Positions 40,922 through 48,243 are shown, numbered from the stretch's first letter. The stretch is DNA of 57,211 nt from Fibrobacter sp. (GCA_017503015.1 JAFVTX010000058.1:1-57211), one strand, 5' to 3'. Translations and numbers: made by a program. Notes: a model not told the origin generated them from the letters alone.

Positions 40922-42193
40922 CTAGCCACGCACCTGCCCATTCCCGCGCAAAACCCACTTGTAGGTGCAGAGGCTTTCCACGCCCATGGGGCCGCGAGCA
41001 TGCAGCTTGTCGGTAGAGATTCCCACTTCGGCGCCGAGACCGTATTCGCCGCCGTCGGCAAATCGGGTGCTGGCGTTTACCATGACGCTGCTGCTATCGA
41101 CATTGGCCACAAAGTAATCCTGCACGCTTGCGTCTTCGGCAACTACGGCTTCGGTGTGGCGGCTGCTGTTCTGCTCGATATGCTCGCAGGCTTCGGCCAC
41201 GTTGTCCACGAACTTGACGCTTGCCTTCAGGGCCAGGTATTCGTGGTGGTAGTTGCTGTCGTCGCCAATGTCCTTGATGCGGCTATCGTGGCTCTGGGCA
41301 TCTTTGTTTCCGAAGAGTTCCACGCCACGGTCGGCGAGGCAGTCCAGGAGTTTCTTCACGTTGGCGTCATCGATATGGCGGTCGATAATCACGCATTCCA
41401 TGGCGTTGCACACGCCGGTGCGCTGCGTCTTGGCGTTAATCAGAATGTTCACCGCCTTGTCCATGTCGGCGGACTTATCGATGTACACGTGGCAGATGCC
41501 GTTGAAGTGCTTGATCACAGGAATCTTGCTCTGTTCCACGACGGCGCGGATCAGGCGTTCGCCACCGCGGGGGATCACCAGGTCGATGCAGTCGCTACGC
41601 TGCAACAGCATGCCCACCAGGTCGTGGCTGGTTTCGGTCACCAGCTGCACGGCGTCTTCGTCAATGCCGTTTTCGGCAAGGGCCTTGTGGAAAATCCCGG
41701 CGAGGCACTTGGCGGAATTCAGGGATTCCTTGCCGCCGCGCAAAATCACGGCGTTTCCCGCCTTGAAGCAGAGGCATGCGCCGTCAATCGTCACATTCGG
41801 GCGGCTTTCAAAAATAAAGAACACGGAGCCGATAGGCACGGCCACGCGGCTAATCTTGATGCCGTTCTTCAGTTCGCGGCTTTCCAGCACCCGGTTCAGC
41901 GGGTCGGTAAAGGCGGCAATTTCTTCGGCGCCCTTGGCCATGGCCTCAATGCGGGTGTCGTTCAATGTCAAACGGTCCATCTTGGCGTCGTCGAGCTTGC
42001 CGGCGGCAGCTTCCAGGTCAAGTTTGTTCGCGGCCAGGATTTCCGGCTTGTGTTCCCGGAGCAACTTTGCCACCAGGTTCAGCACGGCACTCCGTTTTTC
42101 GCCAGAGAGGGTGCGCAGGTTCTTGCTTGCTTTTTTGGCGTTTTTCGCCAAAAGGTCGGAATATTCGTCCAAGTTGGAATAATTTTTAGTCAT
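40922..42193 (-). CDS. proA: Glutamate-5-semialdehyde dehydrogenase (gamma-glutamyl phosphate reductase)
   Basis: A 423-residue enzyme that reduces gamma-glutamyl phosphate with NADPH in proline synthesis. The catalytic cysteine is in KTQRTGVCNAMECV, and the family segments FIFESRPNVTIDGA, ILRGGKESLNSAK and the C-terminal ARGPMGVESLCTYKWVL are intact. ProB is not in the window. A TATATT box at 42200-42205 ends six bases before the ATG at 42193 with no Shine-Dalgarno, so the transcript is probably leaderless. Confidence 0.95.
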   Translation of the reverse strand: MTKNYSNLDEYSDLLAKNAKKASKNLRTLSGEKRSAVLNLVAKLLREHKPEILAANKLDLEAAAGKLDDAKMDRLTLNDTRIEAMAKGAEEIAAFTDPLNRVLESRELKNGIKISRVAVPIGSVFFIFESRPNVTIDGACLCFKAGNAVILRGGKESLNSAKCLAGIFHKALAENGIDEDAVQLVTETSHDLVGMLLQRSDCIDLVIPRGGERLIRAVVEQSKIPVIKHFNGICHVYIDKSADMDKAVNILINAKTQRTGVCNAMECVIIDRHIDDANVKKLLDCLADRGVELFGNKDAQSHDSRIKDIGDDSNYHHEYLALKASVKFVDNVAEACEHIEQNSSRHTEAVVAEDASVQDYFVANVDSSSVMVNASTRFADGGEYGLGAEVGISTDKLHARGPMGVESLCTYKWVLRGNGQVRG

Positions 42194-42199
42194 GTTTTT

Positions 42200-42205
42200 A
42201 ATATA
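42200..42205 (-). promoter_or_regulatory. TATATT -10 box of a leaderless proA
   Basis: Read on the minus strand, TATATTAAAAACATG places the start codon six bases after the -10, where transcription normally begins. No clear -35 is visible 17 bp upstream. Confidence 0.5.
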
Positions 42206-42239
42206 GAAACTTGCTTTTTCACAAAAAGAAGTGTATTTT

Positions 42240-42338
42240 CAAAATACAGGTTTGTTTTTACCCTCGACATTGAGTGGTAGTCTAGGGTATCGGACTTGGG
42301 TGTAAGAGCCCGGCGTTCAACGTCGGGTTTCTTTTTTT
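42240..42338 (+). ncRNA. Candidate small RNA between proA and the exonuclease III gene
   Basis: A promoter-like TTGCTT-17-TATTTT (42211-42239) and a good terminator (42309-42338) bracket about 95 bases on the plus strand with no reading frame of note. Within it, ACCCT/AGGGT could form a first hairpin. It could instead be a leader of the exonuclease III gene that ends early by attenuation. The evidence is only signal layout. Confidence 0.3.
42309..42338 (+). terminator. Intrinsic terminator upstream of the exonuclease III gene
   Basis: CCCGGCG pairs with CGTCGGG, including one G-T pair, across a TTCAA loop, followed by TTTCTTTTTTT. No gene on the plus strand precedes it, which is why a small RNA or attenuator is suspected. 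Confidence 0.75.
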
Positions 42339-42373
42339 ATATCTTTATACCGTAAAATAAAGAACGGTAAGTA

Positions 42374-43195
42374 ATGAACATTTACAGTTGGAACGTCAAC
42401 GGAATCCGTTCCGCCCTCAAGAAAGGGCTGGAAAACTGGTTCCACGAGACCAATCCCGATATCCTGTGCCTCCAGGAAGTCCGCGCCGAGACAGACCAGA
42501 TTCCGGAATCCATGGCCAAGCCCGAAGGCTACTTTGCCTACTGGAACCCCTGCCAGCGCAAAAAGGGCTACAGCGGGGTAGGCGTGCTTACAAAGATCGA
42601 GCCCGATGCGGTGAACTACGGTTTCGATATTGAAGAGTTTGACGTCGAAGGCCGCGTGCTGCAGCTGGTGTTCCCGGACTGGGTGCTCAACAGCATCTAC
42701 TTCCCTAATGGCGGCTCCGGCGACGACCGTCTGGACTACAAGCTCCGCTTTTACGACGCCTTTTTGGAAAATTCGGAGCGCTGGATTGCCGACGGCAAGC
42801 ATGTGCTTACAGTAGGCGACTACAACACCTGCCATAAGGAAATAGACATTGCCCGCCCCAAGGAAAACGAGAACGTGAGCGGCTTCTTGCCTGTGGAACG
42901 GGCCTGGATGGACAAGTACGTGGAACACGGCTTTGTGGATTCCTTCCGCAATCTGCATCCGGACACACGGGACGTTTACTCCTGGTGGTCCAACCGTTTC
43001 GGCGCCCGGGGCAGGAACGTGGGTTGGCGTCTGGACTATGCCTTTGTAGATGAGGCCCTGATGCCCAACGTGGTCCGCTCCGAAATCCACACAACGGTTA
43101 TGGGTTCGGACCATTGCCCCATCAGCATCGAGCTGGAGCCGCCCTTCGCTCCGCTGCCCATAAAGTCCGCATCTGCCGAAGCAGAAGTCCAGTAG
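42374..43195 (+). CDS. xth: Exodeoxyribonuclease III (AP endonuclease)
   Basis: A 273-residue EEP-family nuclease that cuts DNA 5' to abasic sites and degrades 3' ends in base-excision repair. SWNVNGIRSA, CLQEVRAE (catalytic Glu), VGDYNTCHKEID and MGSDHCPISIEL carry the metal and catalytic residues. The end carries a short Ala/Glu tail not needed for activity. It stands alone, with a terminator before (42309) and after (43197). Confidence 0.94.
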   Translation: MNIYSWNVNGIRSALKKGLENWFHETNPDILCLQEVRAETDQIPESMAKPEGYFAYWNPCQRKKGYSGVGVLTKIEPDAVNYGFDIEEFDVEGRVLQLVFPDWVLNSIYFPNGGSGDDRLDYKLRFYDAFLENSERWIADGKHVLTVGDYNTCHKEIDIARPKENENVSGFLPVERAWMDKYVEHGFVDSFRNLHPDTRDVYSWWSNRFGARGRNVGWRLDYAFVDEALMPNVVRSEIHTTVMGSDHCPISIELEPPFAPLPIKSASAEAEVQ

Positions 43196-43196
43196 A

Positions 43197-43228
43197 AAAA
43201 AGTCGCCCTTTCGAGCGACTTTTCTTTT
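43197..43228. terminator. Terminator shared by the exonuclease III and aminotransferase genes
   Basis: The stem AGTCGC/GCGACT with loop CCTTTCGA is flanked by A residues on the left and T-rich sequence on the right. It can serve the two convergent genes ending at 43195 and 43245. Confidence 0.78.
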
Positions 43229-43244
43229 AACTTGTTTGCGACAA

Positions 43245-44546
43245 TTACGAGTGCAGGTATTCCACGATGGCGTCGTGGATGGTGGTGAACACTTCCCGCA
43301 GTTCCTCTTCGTCTTCTTCCAGGAGCGTCACGCGGAAGCCCTTCAGGTCGGTGCAGAAGCTGGTGCTGGGCACCACGCAGATGCCCTTCGCGCCTAGCAG
43401 GTAGTAAACGAAGCGGTAGTCCAGGTTCGTGGTCTTGCTGCACCATTCTTCCACCTTCTTCTTGATAATCGGGTTGTCGATTTTCAGCGTCTGGTGGCTG
43501 TTCAGCGTGCCTTCGCGGAAGATGATGGTGTTGTAGAACGCACCGTAGGTTGGGTTGAAGTACAGTTCCGGAATGTCTGAAAGTATTTCGTTGATGATGG
43601 CGCTACGGCGGCCAATCTTCTCGTTCAGCGCGGTGCGGTGCTCGATAAAGCGCGGATCGCCCAGCACGCGGGGAATGGTCATCTGCGGGAGCGTGGTGGA
43701 GCAGACTTCCACCATCTTGGCGTTGTCGATGGCGCGGCAGAAGGCGTCGAACTGTTCGTCCTTGTCGCGGTTGTAGTATTCGGCCCAGCCGCAACGAGCG
43801 CCCGGCCAGGGGTATTCCTTGGAGATTCCCTTCAGCGCGATGCCCGGAACGTCGCCGATGTATTCGGCCAGGGCGTAGGCGTGGGCGCCATTGTAGGTAA
43901 TCTTGTTGTAGATTTCGTCGCAGATGATGAACAGGTTGTAGCGCTTCGCGATATCCACGATTTTCTTGAGGATATCCAACGGATAGACCATGCCCGTCGG
44001 GTTGTCCGGGTTCAGCACCAGGATGCCCGCGATGCTCGGGTTGTACTTCACCTTGTTCTCGAGCTCTTCCAGGTCCGGATACCAGTGGTTTTCGGGCTGG
44101 AGGCTGTAGGTGATGGGGGCCGTGTGGGCGTGTGCCGCTTCGGCGGAACTGTGGGTGCTGTAGGCCGGGGCAGGTCCGATAATGCGGGTGTTCATGGAGA
44201 GCAGGCCGTAGATGGTGGCGATGGCGTCACCCAGGCCGTTGAAGAACAGGATGTCGTCCACGCTAATCTGCGCGACGCCCAGCTTGTTGTTCTCCTTCAC
44301 CAGGAATTCGCGGGTTTCCAGCATGCCCTTGGAGGGGCAGTAGCCGTAACTGCGGTTGGTCTTGACCAGGTCCACCACGATATCCTTGATCCAGTCGGGC
44401 AGCTGGCATTTCTTTTCGATAGGGTCTCCGATGTTTTCCCAGTGGATGGGGAGACCCAGGGCCTTGAGCTGGTTTGCCTTCTTCACGATCTCGCGGATTT
44501 CGTAAGAAAGTTCCTTGGCACCTTCGCTCAAAAGTCTTCTGCGCAT
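43245..44546 (-). CDS. Class I/II PLP-dependent aminotransferase (alanine/aspartate type)
   Basis: A 433-residue fold-type I aminotransferase. LNPDNPTGMVYP, the YNLFIICDEIY strand and KGISKEYPWPGARCGW with the PLP lysine are present. The length and the SYGYCPSKGMLETREFL segment suit alanine- or aspartate-type enzymes of amino-acid metabolism, but the substrate cannot be decided from sequence. AGGAG lies before the ATG, with an AT-rich leader of about 90 bases. Confidence 0.88.
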   Translation of the reverse strand: MRRRLLSEGAKELSYEIREIVKKANQLKALGLPIHWENIGDPIEKKCQLPDWIKDIVVDLVKTNRSYGYCPSKGMLETREFLVKENNKLGVAQISVDDILFFNGLGDAIATIYGLLSMNTRIIGPAPAYSTHSSAEAAHAHTAPITYSLQPENHWYPDLEELENKVKYNPSIAGILVLNPDNPTGMVYPLDILKKIVDIAKRYNLFIICDEIYNKITYNGAHAYALAEYIGDVPGIALKGISKEYPWPGARCGWAEYYNRDKDEQFDAFCRAIDNAKMVEVCSTTLPQMTIPRVLGDPRFIEHRTALNEKIGRRSAIINEILSDIPELYFNPTYGAFYNTIIFREGTLNSHQTLKIDNPIIKKKVEEWCSKTTNLDYRFVYYLLGAKGICVVPSTSFCTDLKGFRVTLLEEDEEELREVFTTIHDAIVEYLHS

Positions 44547-44644
44547 TTTATGCTCCTATATAGGTATCGTAAATTCTCAAATTTTACTGCGTAATTATAG
44601 AATAATAAAACAGTGAAATTTCTTTAAGTTAATGGTTTGGGGTA

Positions 44645-44674
44645 TGAAAAAAGCAGCCTTTTACGGGGCTGCCC
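44645..44674 (-). terminator. Intrinsic terminator of the 36-residue gene
   Basis: On the minus strand GCAGCC and GGCTGC form a stem across CCGTAAAA and run into TTTTTT. It lies about 30 bp after the stop at 44702. Confidence 0.82.
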
Positions 44675-44701
44675 TTGAAACTTGCTATCTGGATTTTGGC
44701 G

Positions 44702-44812
44702 TTATGCCTTACAGACCTTGGTTTCTCTGGACAGCCCCACAATAGCTCGGGCTGCTGCCGGGCTTGCTGCCATTGCCGCTGCTGCGATGTTCTGTCCAAA
44801 GAATTTATTCAT
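44702..44812 (-). CDS. Leaderless small protein gene, 36 aa
   Basis: A short open frame encoding MNKFFGQNIAAAAMAASP and then AAARAIVGLSRETKVCKA. It is supported by a full set of signals rather than by homology: a perfect TTGACA-17-TATATT promoter whose -10 ends seven bases before the ATG, and an intrinsic terminator behind it. The product is alanine-rich and amphipathic, with a basic C-terminus, and has no recognised family. A small regulatory RNA that happens to contain this frame is the main alternative. It diverges from the composite repeat and structured RNA to its right. Confidence 0.6.
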   Translation of the reverse strand: MNKFFGQNIAAAAMAASPAAARAIVGLSRETKVCKA

Positions 44813-44819
44813 GTGCAAA

Positions 44820-44848
44820 AATATAGTTCCAGGTGCAGAAGTTGTCAA
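44820..44848 (-). promoter_or_regulatory. Promoter TTGACA-17-TATATT of the 36-residue gene
   Basis: On the minus strand TTGACA (44843-44848) and TATATT (44820-44825) are spaced exactly 17 bp, the same as in lexA. The start codon at 44812 follows after seven bases, giving a leaderless mRNA. Confidence 0.8.
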
Positions 44849-44850
44849 GA

Positions 44851-45077
44851 GGGGGAGGTCTCCCCCTGATTGCAGCCTTGCCTCGTTGAGTCACATCCCT
44901 GCGTGCCATTCTTGCCATCCCCGCGCATCCTTCGTTGTCATCCCCGCGCATCCTTCGTTGTCATCCCCGCGCATCCTTCGTTGTCATCCCCGCGAAGGCG
45001 GGGATCTCCCTTCATCTACCCACTCGGCAAGTCTTCCATCACCCCCACGCCTAGGGGCGTAGCCCCTAAAACCCCTG
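44851..45077 (+). repeat. Composite intergenic repeat, rearranged copy
   Basis: The left end GGGGGAGGTCTCCCCC and the right end CCTAGGGGCGTAGCCCCTAA followed by AACCCC match the ends of the ~100 bp element at 36177. The middle is replaced by a 23-bp tandem repeat and a REP-like palindrome (44983-45007). From 44813 to 45352, a stretch of 540 bp without a gene on the plus strand, the only contents seen are the promoter above, this repeat, an AT-rich part and the structured RNA at 45188. Confidence 0.7.
44917..44997 (+). repeat. 23-bp tandem repeat, about 3.5 copies
   Basis: The unit ATCCCCGCGCATCCTTCGTT plus GTC is repeated head to tail from 44917, 44940 and 44963; the fourth copy diverges into the palindrome ATCCCCGCGAAGGCGGGGAT. 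The copies are nearly identical, so the array is young. Confidence 0.85.
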
Positions 45078-45151
45078 TTTTAATATCACGTTTTGAAGTG
45101 TTTATATCGTTAATTTATAAAAAGAAGATAATTTGAAAAAATTGCTCTAGG

Positions 45152-45181
45152 TTGGAATAATCGCTTCCATTTTTGTATATT
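45152..45181 (+). promoter_or_regulatory. Promoter TTGGAA-18-TATATT of the structured RNA
   Basis: TTGGAA (45152-45157) and TATATT (45176-45181) precede the first hairpin by a few bases. The start of transcription would fall near 45188, at the base of the long stem. Confidence 0.6.
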
Positions 45182-45187
45182 ACCTCC

Positions 45188-45333
45188 CGAAAAGCCGTAT
45201 TGCTATATCCCATAGCAACCGGAATGGTTGCGGGCTATGGAAATACGGCTTTTGTGCTTTTAGCACAAAGTCCAGCGGCTCGGAAGTGTTGATGCAAGCA
45301 TCAACGTTTCACTCGCCTTGGGGGCTTTTTTTT
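45188..45333 (+). ncRNA. Structured RNA ending in a terminator, upstream of an ORF6N/PLD gene
   Basis: About 145 bases with several strong stems: an 11-bp outer stem AAAAGCCGTAT/ATACGGCTTTT (45190-45253) enclosing CCATAGC/GCTATGG and AACC/GGTT; TTTGTGC/GCACAAA (45251-45269); GTTGATG/CATCAAC (45288-45305) inside a longer stem that closes as AAGTCC/GGGGCTT and runs into eight T residues. Some arms can pair alternatively (TGCTAT/ATAGCA; the TTT shared by two stems). It may be a stand-alone RNA or a leader that attenuates the gene at 45353. No known RNA family was recognised. Confidence 0.55.
45268..45333 (+). terminator. Terminator at the end of the structured RNA
   Basis: A long branched stem closing with AAGTCC/GGGGCTT is followed by TTTTTTTT. 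It ends 20 bases before the ORF6N gene start, so that gene needs readthrough or its own start. Confidence 0.6.
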
Positions 45334-45352
45334 GTTTTGAAATGGAGGAAAA

Positions 45353-46336
45353 ATGACCAAAAAGGCCGAAAAGACGGAGATTGTGACGACAAATCCTCTC
45401 GTGGAATCGGGAGTGGAAAAGATGATTCAGGTTATTCGGGGCAAGCAGGTGCTGCTTGACCGCGACCTGGCGATGCTTTATGGCGTGGAAACGAAACGTA
45501 TCAACGAGCAGGTAAAACGTAATATCGAACGGTTTCCCGAGGAATTTTGCTTTCGGTTAGACCGAGATGAAATTGAATTCGTGAAGTCGCAACTTGCGAC
45601 TTCACGGAAAGAAGGGTTCTTTTCGGGACAAAAAGGCGGAGGTCGTAAAAATCCCTATGCCTTCACCGAACAGGGGGTAGCGATGTTATCTACCGTTTTA
45701 CACAGTGAAAAAGCGATAAAGGTTAGCATCGACATAATGAAAGTTTTCGTCGCAATGCGGCATTATATGCTTGCGAATGGTGGGCTGGTTAATCGGCTTT
45801 CTAATGTGGAGTCCAAAATTTTGGACCATGATCGCAAAAACATCGAATATGATCGCAAATTTGACGAGGTTTTCGAAGCGATGGACCGGGGAGAACTCAA
45901 GTCCAAGGGGTTGTTTTACAATAATCAGGAGTTTGACGCCTATGTGTTCGTTTGTGACCTGATTCGCAGCGCAAAAAAGAGGATTGTTCTTGTTGACCGC
46001 TATGTAACCGAAAAGACGTTAACCATGATGCTCAAGCGGGAGAAAGGTGTTTCCGTTACCATTTACACCTACGACAAAAGTAAGGTTTTAGAGATGGATT
46101 TGGCAACCTACAACGAGCAGTATCCCGACAGTCCAATGCGGGTCCTGCCAAGTTATGGTATGCACGACAGATTTTTGTTCATTGACGAGGTTGCTTATCA
46201 TTTTGGGGCGTCGTTGAAAGATTTGGGCAAGAACACATTTTTCTTTACACAAGAAGATTTTACACTAGAGGAAGTGCTGAAGGAGTCGCAGAAGATTCAG
46301 GACGCATTATCATCTCCGCCGACCTCTAAAACCTAG
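45353..46336 (+). CDS. ORF6N domain protein with PLD-like C-terminal domain
   Basis: A 327-residue accessory protein. Residues ~22-115 are an ORF6N domain (VIRGKQVLLDRDLAMLYGVE; RFPEEFCFRL), a DNA-binding module of phage and mobile elements. A coiled-coil-like link (residues ~140-175) leads to a PLD-type domain: HDRFLFID (His271, Asp278), then GAS, fits HxKx4D...GxS with arginine in place of the catalytic lysine. GGAGG precedes the ATG, and the structured RNA lies immediately upstream. Its base composition is more AT-rich than the neighbours. Similar ORF6N proteins occur widely in gut bacteria; a role in defence or gene regulation is possible but unproven. Confidence 0.85.
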   Translation: MTKKAEKTEIVTTNPLVESGVEKMIQVIRGKQVLLDRDLAMLYGVETKRINEQVKRNIERFPEEFCFRLDRDEIEFVKSQLATSRKEGFFSGQKGGGRKNPYAFTEQGVAMLSTVLHSEKAIKVSIDIMKVFVAMRHYMLANGGLVNRLSNVESKILDHDRKNIEYDRKFDEVFEAMDRGELKSKGLFYNNQEFDAYVFVCDLIRSAKKRIVLVDRYVTEKTLTMMLKREKGVSVTIYTYDKSKVLEMDLATYNEQYPDSPMRVLPSYGMHDRFLFIDEVAYHFGASLKDLGKNTFFFTQEDFTLEEVLKESQKIQDALSSPPTSKT

Positions 46337-46359
46337 TGCTTTTTTCTATCTTGAATCAC

Positions 46360-46776
46360 ATGACCCACGGAACATTATATGACCCGATTCGCCAAAAGGA
46401 TGTGCCCGACACCCCCGAGGAGCGGGTGCGTCAGGCGACGGTGCAGTTCTTGCTGAATGAGGTGAAGGTCCCTGCCCACCTGATTACGGTGGAGTTCGGC
46501 CTGAGTTCCGTGGACCCCAAGACGGATGACCGGGTGGACATCGTGGTGCACGATTTCCGCAACGGGAACGACCAGGCGAAACCCTGGCTTTTGGTGGAAT
46601 GCAAGGCTCCCGGCGAATACACCTGGGAGGCTTTGCAGGTTCAGCTGAACAAGTACCTGCAGGTGCTCACGCCCAGGTTCGTGATGCTTTCGTTGGGGGA
46701 TTGTGAGCGTTTTTTTGAAATGGACGCCGCCACCAAGAGATTTGTTAAGATTGAACGGCTTCCTGAATTCCGTTAG
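46360..46776 (+). CDS. HsdR N-terminal-like PD-(D/E)XK protein
   Basis: A 138-residue protein resembling the stand-alone type I restriction HsdR N-terminal domain family (HSDR_N_2). VDIVVHD and LLVECKAP give the Asp...Glu-x-Lys catalytic pattern of PD-(D/E)XK nucleases. The start is taken as the ATG at 46360; a GTG at 46336 would overlap the ORF6N stop. No Shine-Dalgarno is visible. The last 32 bp overlap the convergent trmFO gene. Relatives in Bacteroidota are common housekeeping neighbours rather than restriction enzymes, so an R-M role is not assumed. Confidence 0.8.
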   Translation: MTHGTLYDPIRQKDVPDTPEERVRQATVQFLLNEVKVPAHLITVEFGLSSVDPKTDDRVDIVVHDFRNGNDQAKPWLLVECKAPGEYTWEALQVQLNKYLQVLTPRFVMLSLGDCERFFEMDAATKRFVKIERLPEFR

Positions 46777-48121
46777 GCGGGTATTCGAAGGAGCGGCGTT
46801 CCGCAATCCACTTGCGCACGGCTTCGACCGCACGGGCGCCCAGAATCTCTTTCTTGTTCTTTTTTTTGAGGCCCTCGTGGTGGGGGAGCAGCCCGAAGTT
46901 GAAGTTCATTGGCTGAAAATTTTCGTTTTCCTCTACCAAGCGGTTCATCAAGGACCCGATGCAGCTCTCGTCGGGGAGCGGGTCGGCATGCCCGTGCAAA
47001 ATGGTCTGGGCCATGTTCCAGGCGGCATACCATCCGGTAGCCACCGCCTCGGTGTAGCCTTCGCTTCCGGTAATCTGCCCGGCGAACCAGGTGGGCGGAA
47101 TGTCCTTGGCGCAGGGCAGTTCAGGCCGCAATCTCAAAGTGGCATCCAAGAACTTGGGCGATTCAATGAAGGTGTTCCGGTGCATGCAACCTAGGCGGGC
47201 AAATTTCGCATTGCGCAAGGCCGGCACCATGGTGAAGATTTCTTTTTGCGTGCCCCACTTGAGGCGGGTCTGGAAACCCACCATGTTAAAGAGGGTCTTT
47301 TGCTTGTTTTCGGCTCGGAGCTGTATTACCGCGTACCACAAATGCCCATTGTTGCCGAGTCCGAGTCCGATGGGGCGCATGGGTCCGTGACGGAGGGTCT
47401 CATAGCCGCGGCGGGCCATTTCTTCGACAGGCAGGCAGCCCTCGAACAGTTCGTTCTTTTCGAAGGGGCGGGGCTCCACGGCTTCGGCCTCGCACAGTTT
47501 ACGGACAAACTCCGTATAGGTTTCCTTGTCCAGGGGGCAGTTGATAAAGTCTGCCGTCTCGCCCTTTTCCCAGCGGTTCATGTAGAAGGCGTGGTCGAAG
47601 TCGATGCTGTCGGTCTCTACCACAGGGGCTATAGCGTCGAAGAAATGGAGGCGCTCGCTTCCCAGCCGCTTGAAGATATCGTCGGCGAGCGCGTCGCTGG
47701 CCAGCGGCCCCGCCGCGACTAAGGTCGGGCAGTCGCCTTCGAGGCTGGTTACTTCTTCTCGGTGGAGCGTGATGTTTGGAGATTCTGCAATTTTCTTTTC
47801 CACCGATTCGCTGAAAATGTCCCGGTTCACGGTGAGGGAATCGCCAGCGGGAACGGCGGCTTCGCGGGCGGAGTCCAAAAGGAAACTCCCCAGCATGGTG
47901 AGTTCCTGCTTTAAAAGTCCGTGTGCCGATGTGACGCCCAGCGCCTTGAAACTGTTGGAGCAGACGAGTTGTGCCAGGTGGCCGTCCTTGTGGGCGGGAG
48001 TCTGCTTGACCGGACGCATTTCGTACAGGTCCACCTTGAAACCGCGGCTCGCCAGTTGCAAAGCCGCCTCGCAACCTGCGAGACCGCCACCTATGACTCT
48101 TACTCGTTGCTGTTCGCTCAT
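46745..48121 (-). CDS. trmFO: Methylenetetrahydrofolate-tRNA-(uracil-5-)-methyltransferase TrmFO
   Basis: A 458-residue flavoprotein that makes ribothymidine at position 54 of tRNA using methylene-THF. The FAD-binding GGGLAGCEAALQLASRG opens the protein, and AQLVCSNSFKALGVTSA, GYTEAVATGWYAAWNMAQ and NFQPMNFNFGLLP are typical TrmFO segments. It has a short C-terminus compared with MnmG. The end overlaps the convergent PD-(D/E)XK gene by 32 bp. A ~95 bp repeat lies upstream of its start. Confidence 0.94.
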   Translation of the reverse strand: MSEQQRVRVIGGGLAGCEAALQLASRGFKVDLYEMRPVKQTPAHKDGHLAQLVCSNSFKALGVTSAHGLLKQELTMLGSFLLDSAREAAVPAGDSLTVNRDIFSESVEKKIAESPNITLHREEVTSLEGDCPTLVAAGPLASDALADDIFKRLGSERLHFFDAIAPVVETDSIDFDHAFYMNRWEKGETADFINCPLDKETYTEFVRKLCEAEAVEPRPFEKNELFEGCLPVEEMARRGYETLRHGPMRPIGLGLGNNGHLWYAVIQLRAENKQKTLFNMVGFQTRLKWGTQKEIFTMVPALRNAKFARLGCMHRNTFIESPKFLDATLRLRPELPCAKDIPPTWFAGQITGSEGYTEAVATGWYAAWNMAQTILHGHADPLPDESCIGSLMNRLVEENENFQPMNFNFGLLPHHEGLKKKNKKEILGARAVEAVRKWIAERRSFEYPPNGIQEAVQS

Positions 48122-48148
48122 TTCATTCGCTTTGTGGTTTAAGGTACG

Positions 48149-48243
48149 GGGTTTTAGGGGTGTCCCCTAGGAGAAGGGGTAGCGCCCTTCGGCAGGCTCA
48201 GGGACCTGAGACGGTCGAAGGAAGCGAGGGGAAGGCTTTCCCC
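48149..48243 (-). repeat. ~100 bp composite repeat, inverted copy
   Basis: The reverse complement of this stretch matches 36177-36290 along its length with few differences, beginning GGGGAAAGCCTTCCCCTCGC and ending ACACCCCTAAAACCCC. Together with the copies at 44851 and 52976 it defines a dispersed family. The interval 48244-48363 holds nothing else recognisable. Confidence 0.8.

Noticed and set aside
40871-42280. Long plus-strand frame opposite proA
   Set aside because: Shadow of proA with no promoter, ribosome-binding site or recognisable domain.
42258-42330. A tRNA-like look (GAGTGGTAGT as a D arm, GTTCAAC as a T loop)
   Set aside because: No seven-base acceptor stem, no proper anticodon arm, and the T-arm-like part is better explained as the terminator stem CCCGGCG/CGTCGGG.
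44917-44997. 23-bp repeats as a possible CRISPR array
   Set aside because: The units are directly adjacent with no spacers, and no cas gene is present.
44682-45062. Plus-strand open frame of 126 codons through the repeats
   Set aside because: It crosses the composite and tandem repeats, has no ribosome-binding site, and is antisense to the well-supported 36-residue gene.
46336-46359. GTG start at 46336 for the PD-(D/E)XK protein
   Set aside because: It would begin inside the ORF6N stop codon and add residues that do not resemble the family; the ATG at 46360 is preferred, though neither has a clear ribosome-binding site.
45353-46776. Calling a restriction-modification system
   Set aside because: No methyltransferase or specificity subunit is present, and the HsdR_N-like stand-alone protein is a common housekeeping neighbour.
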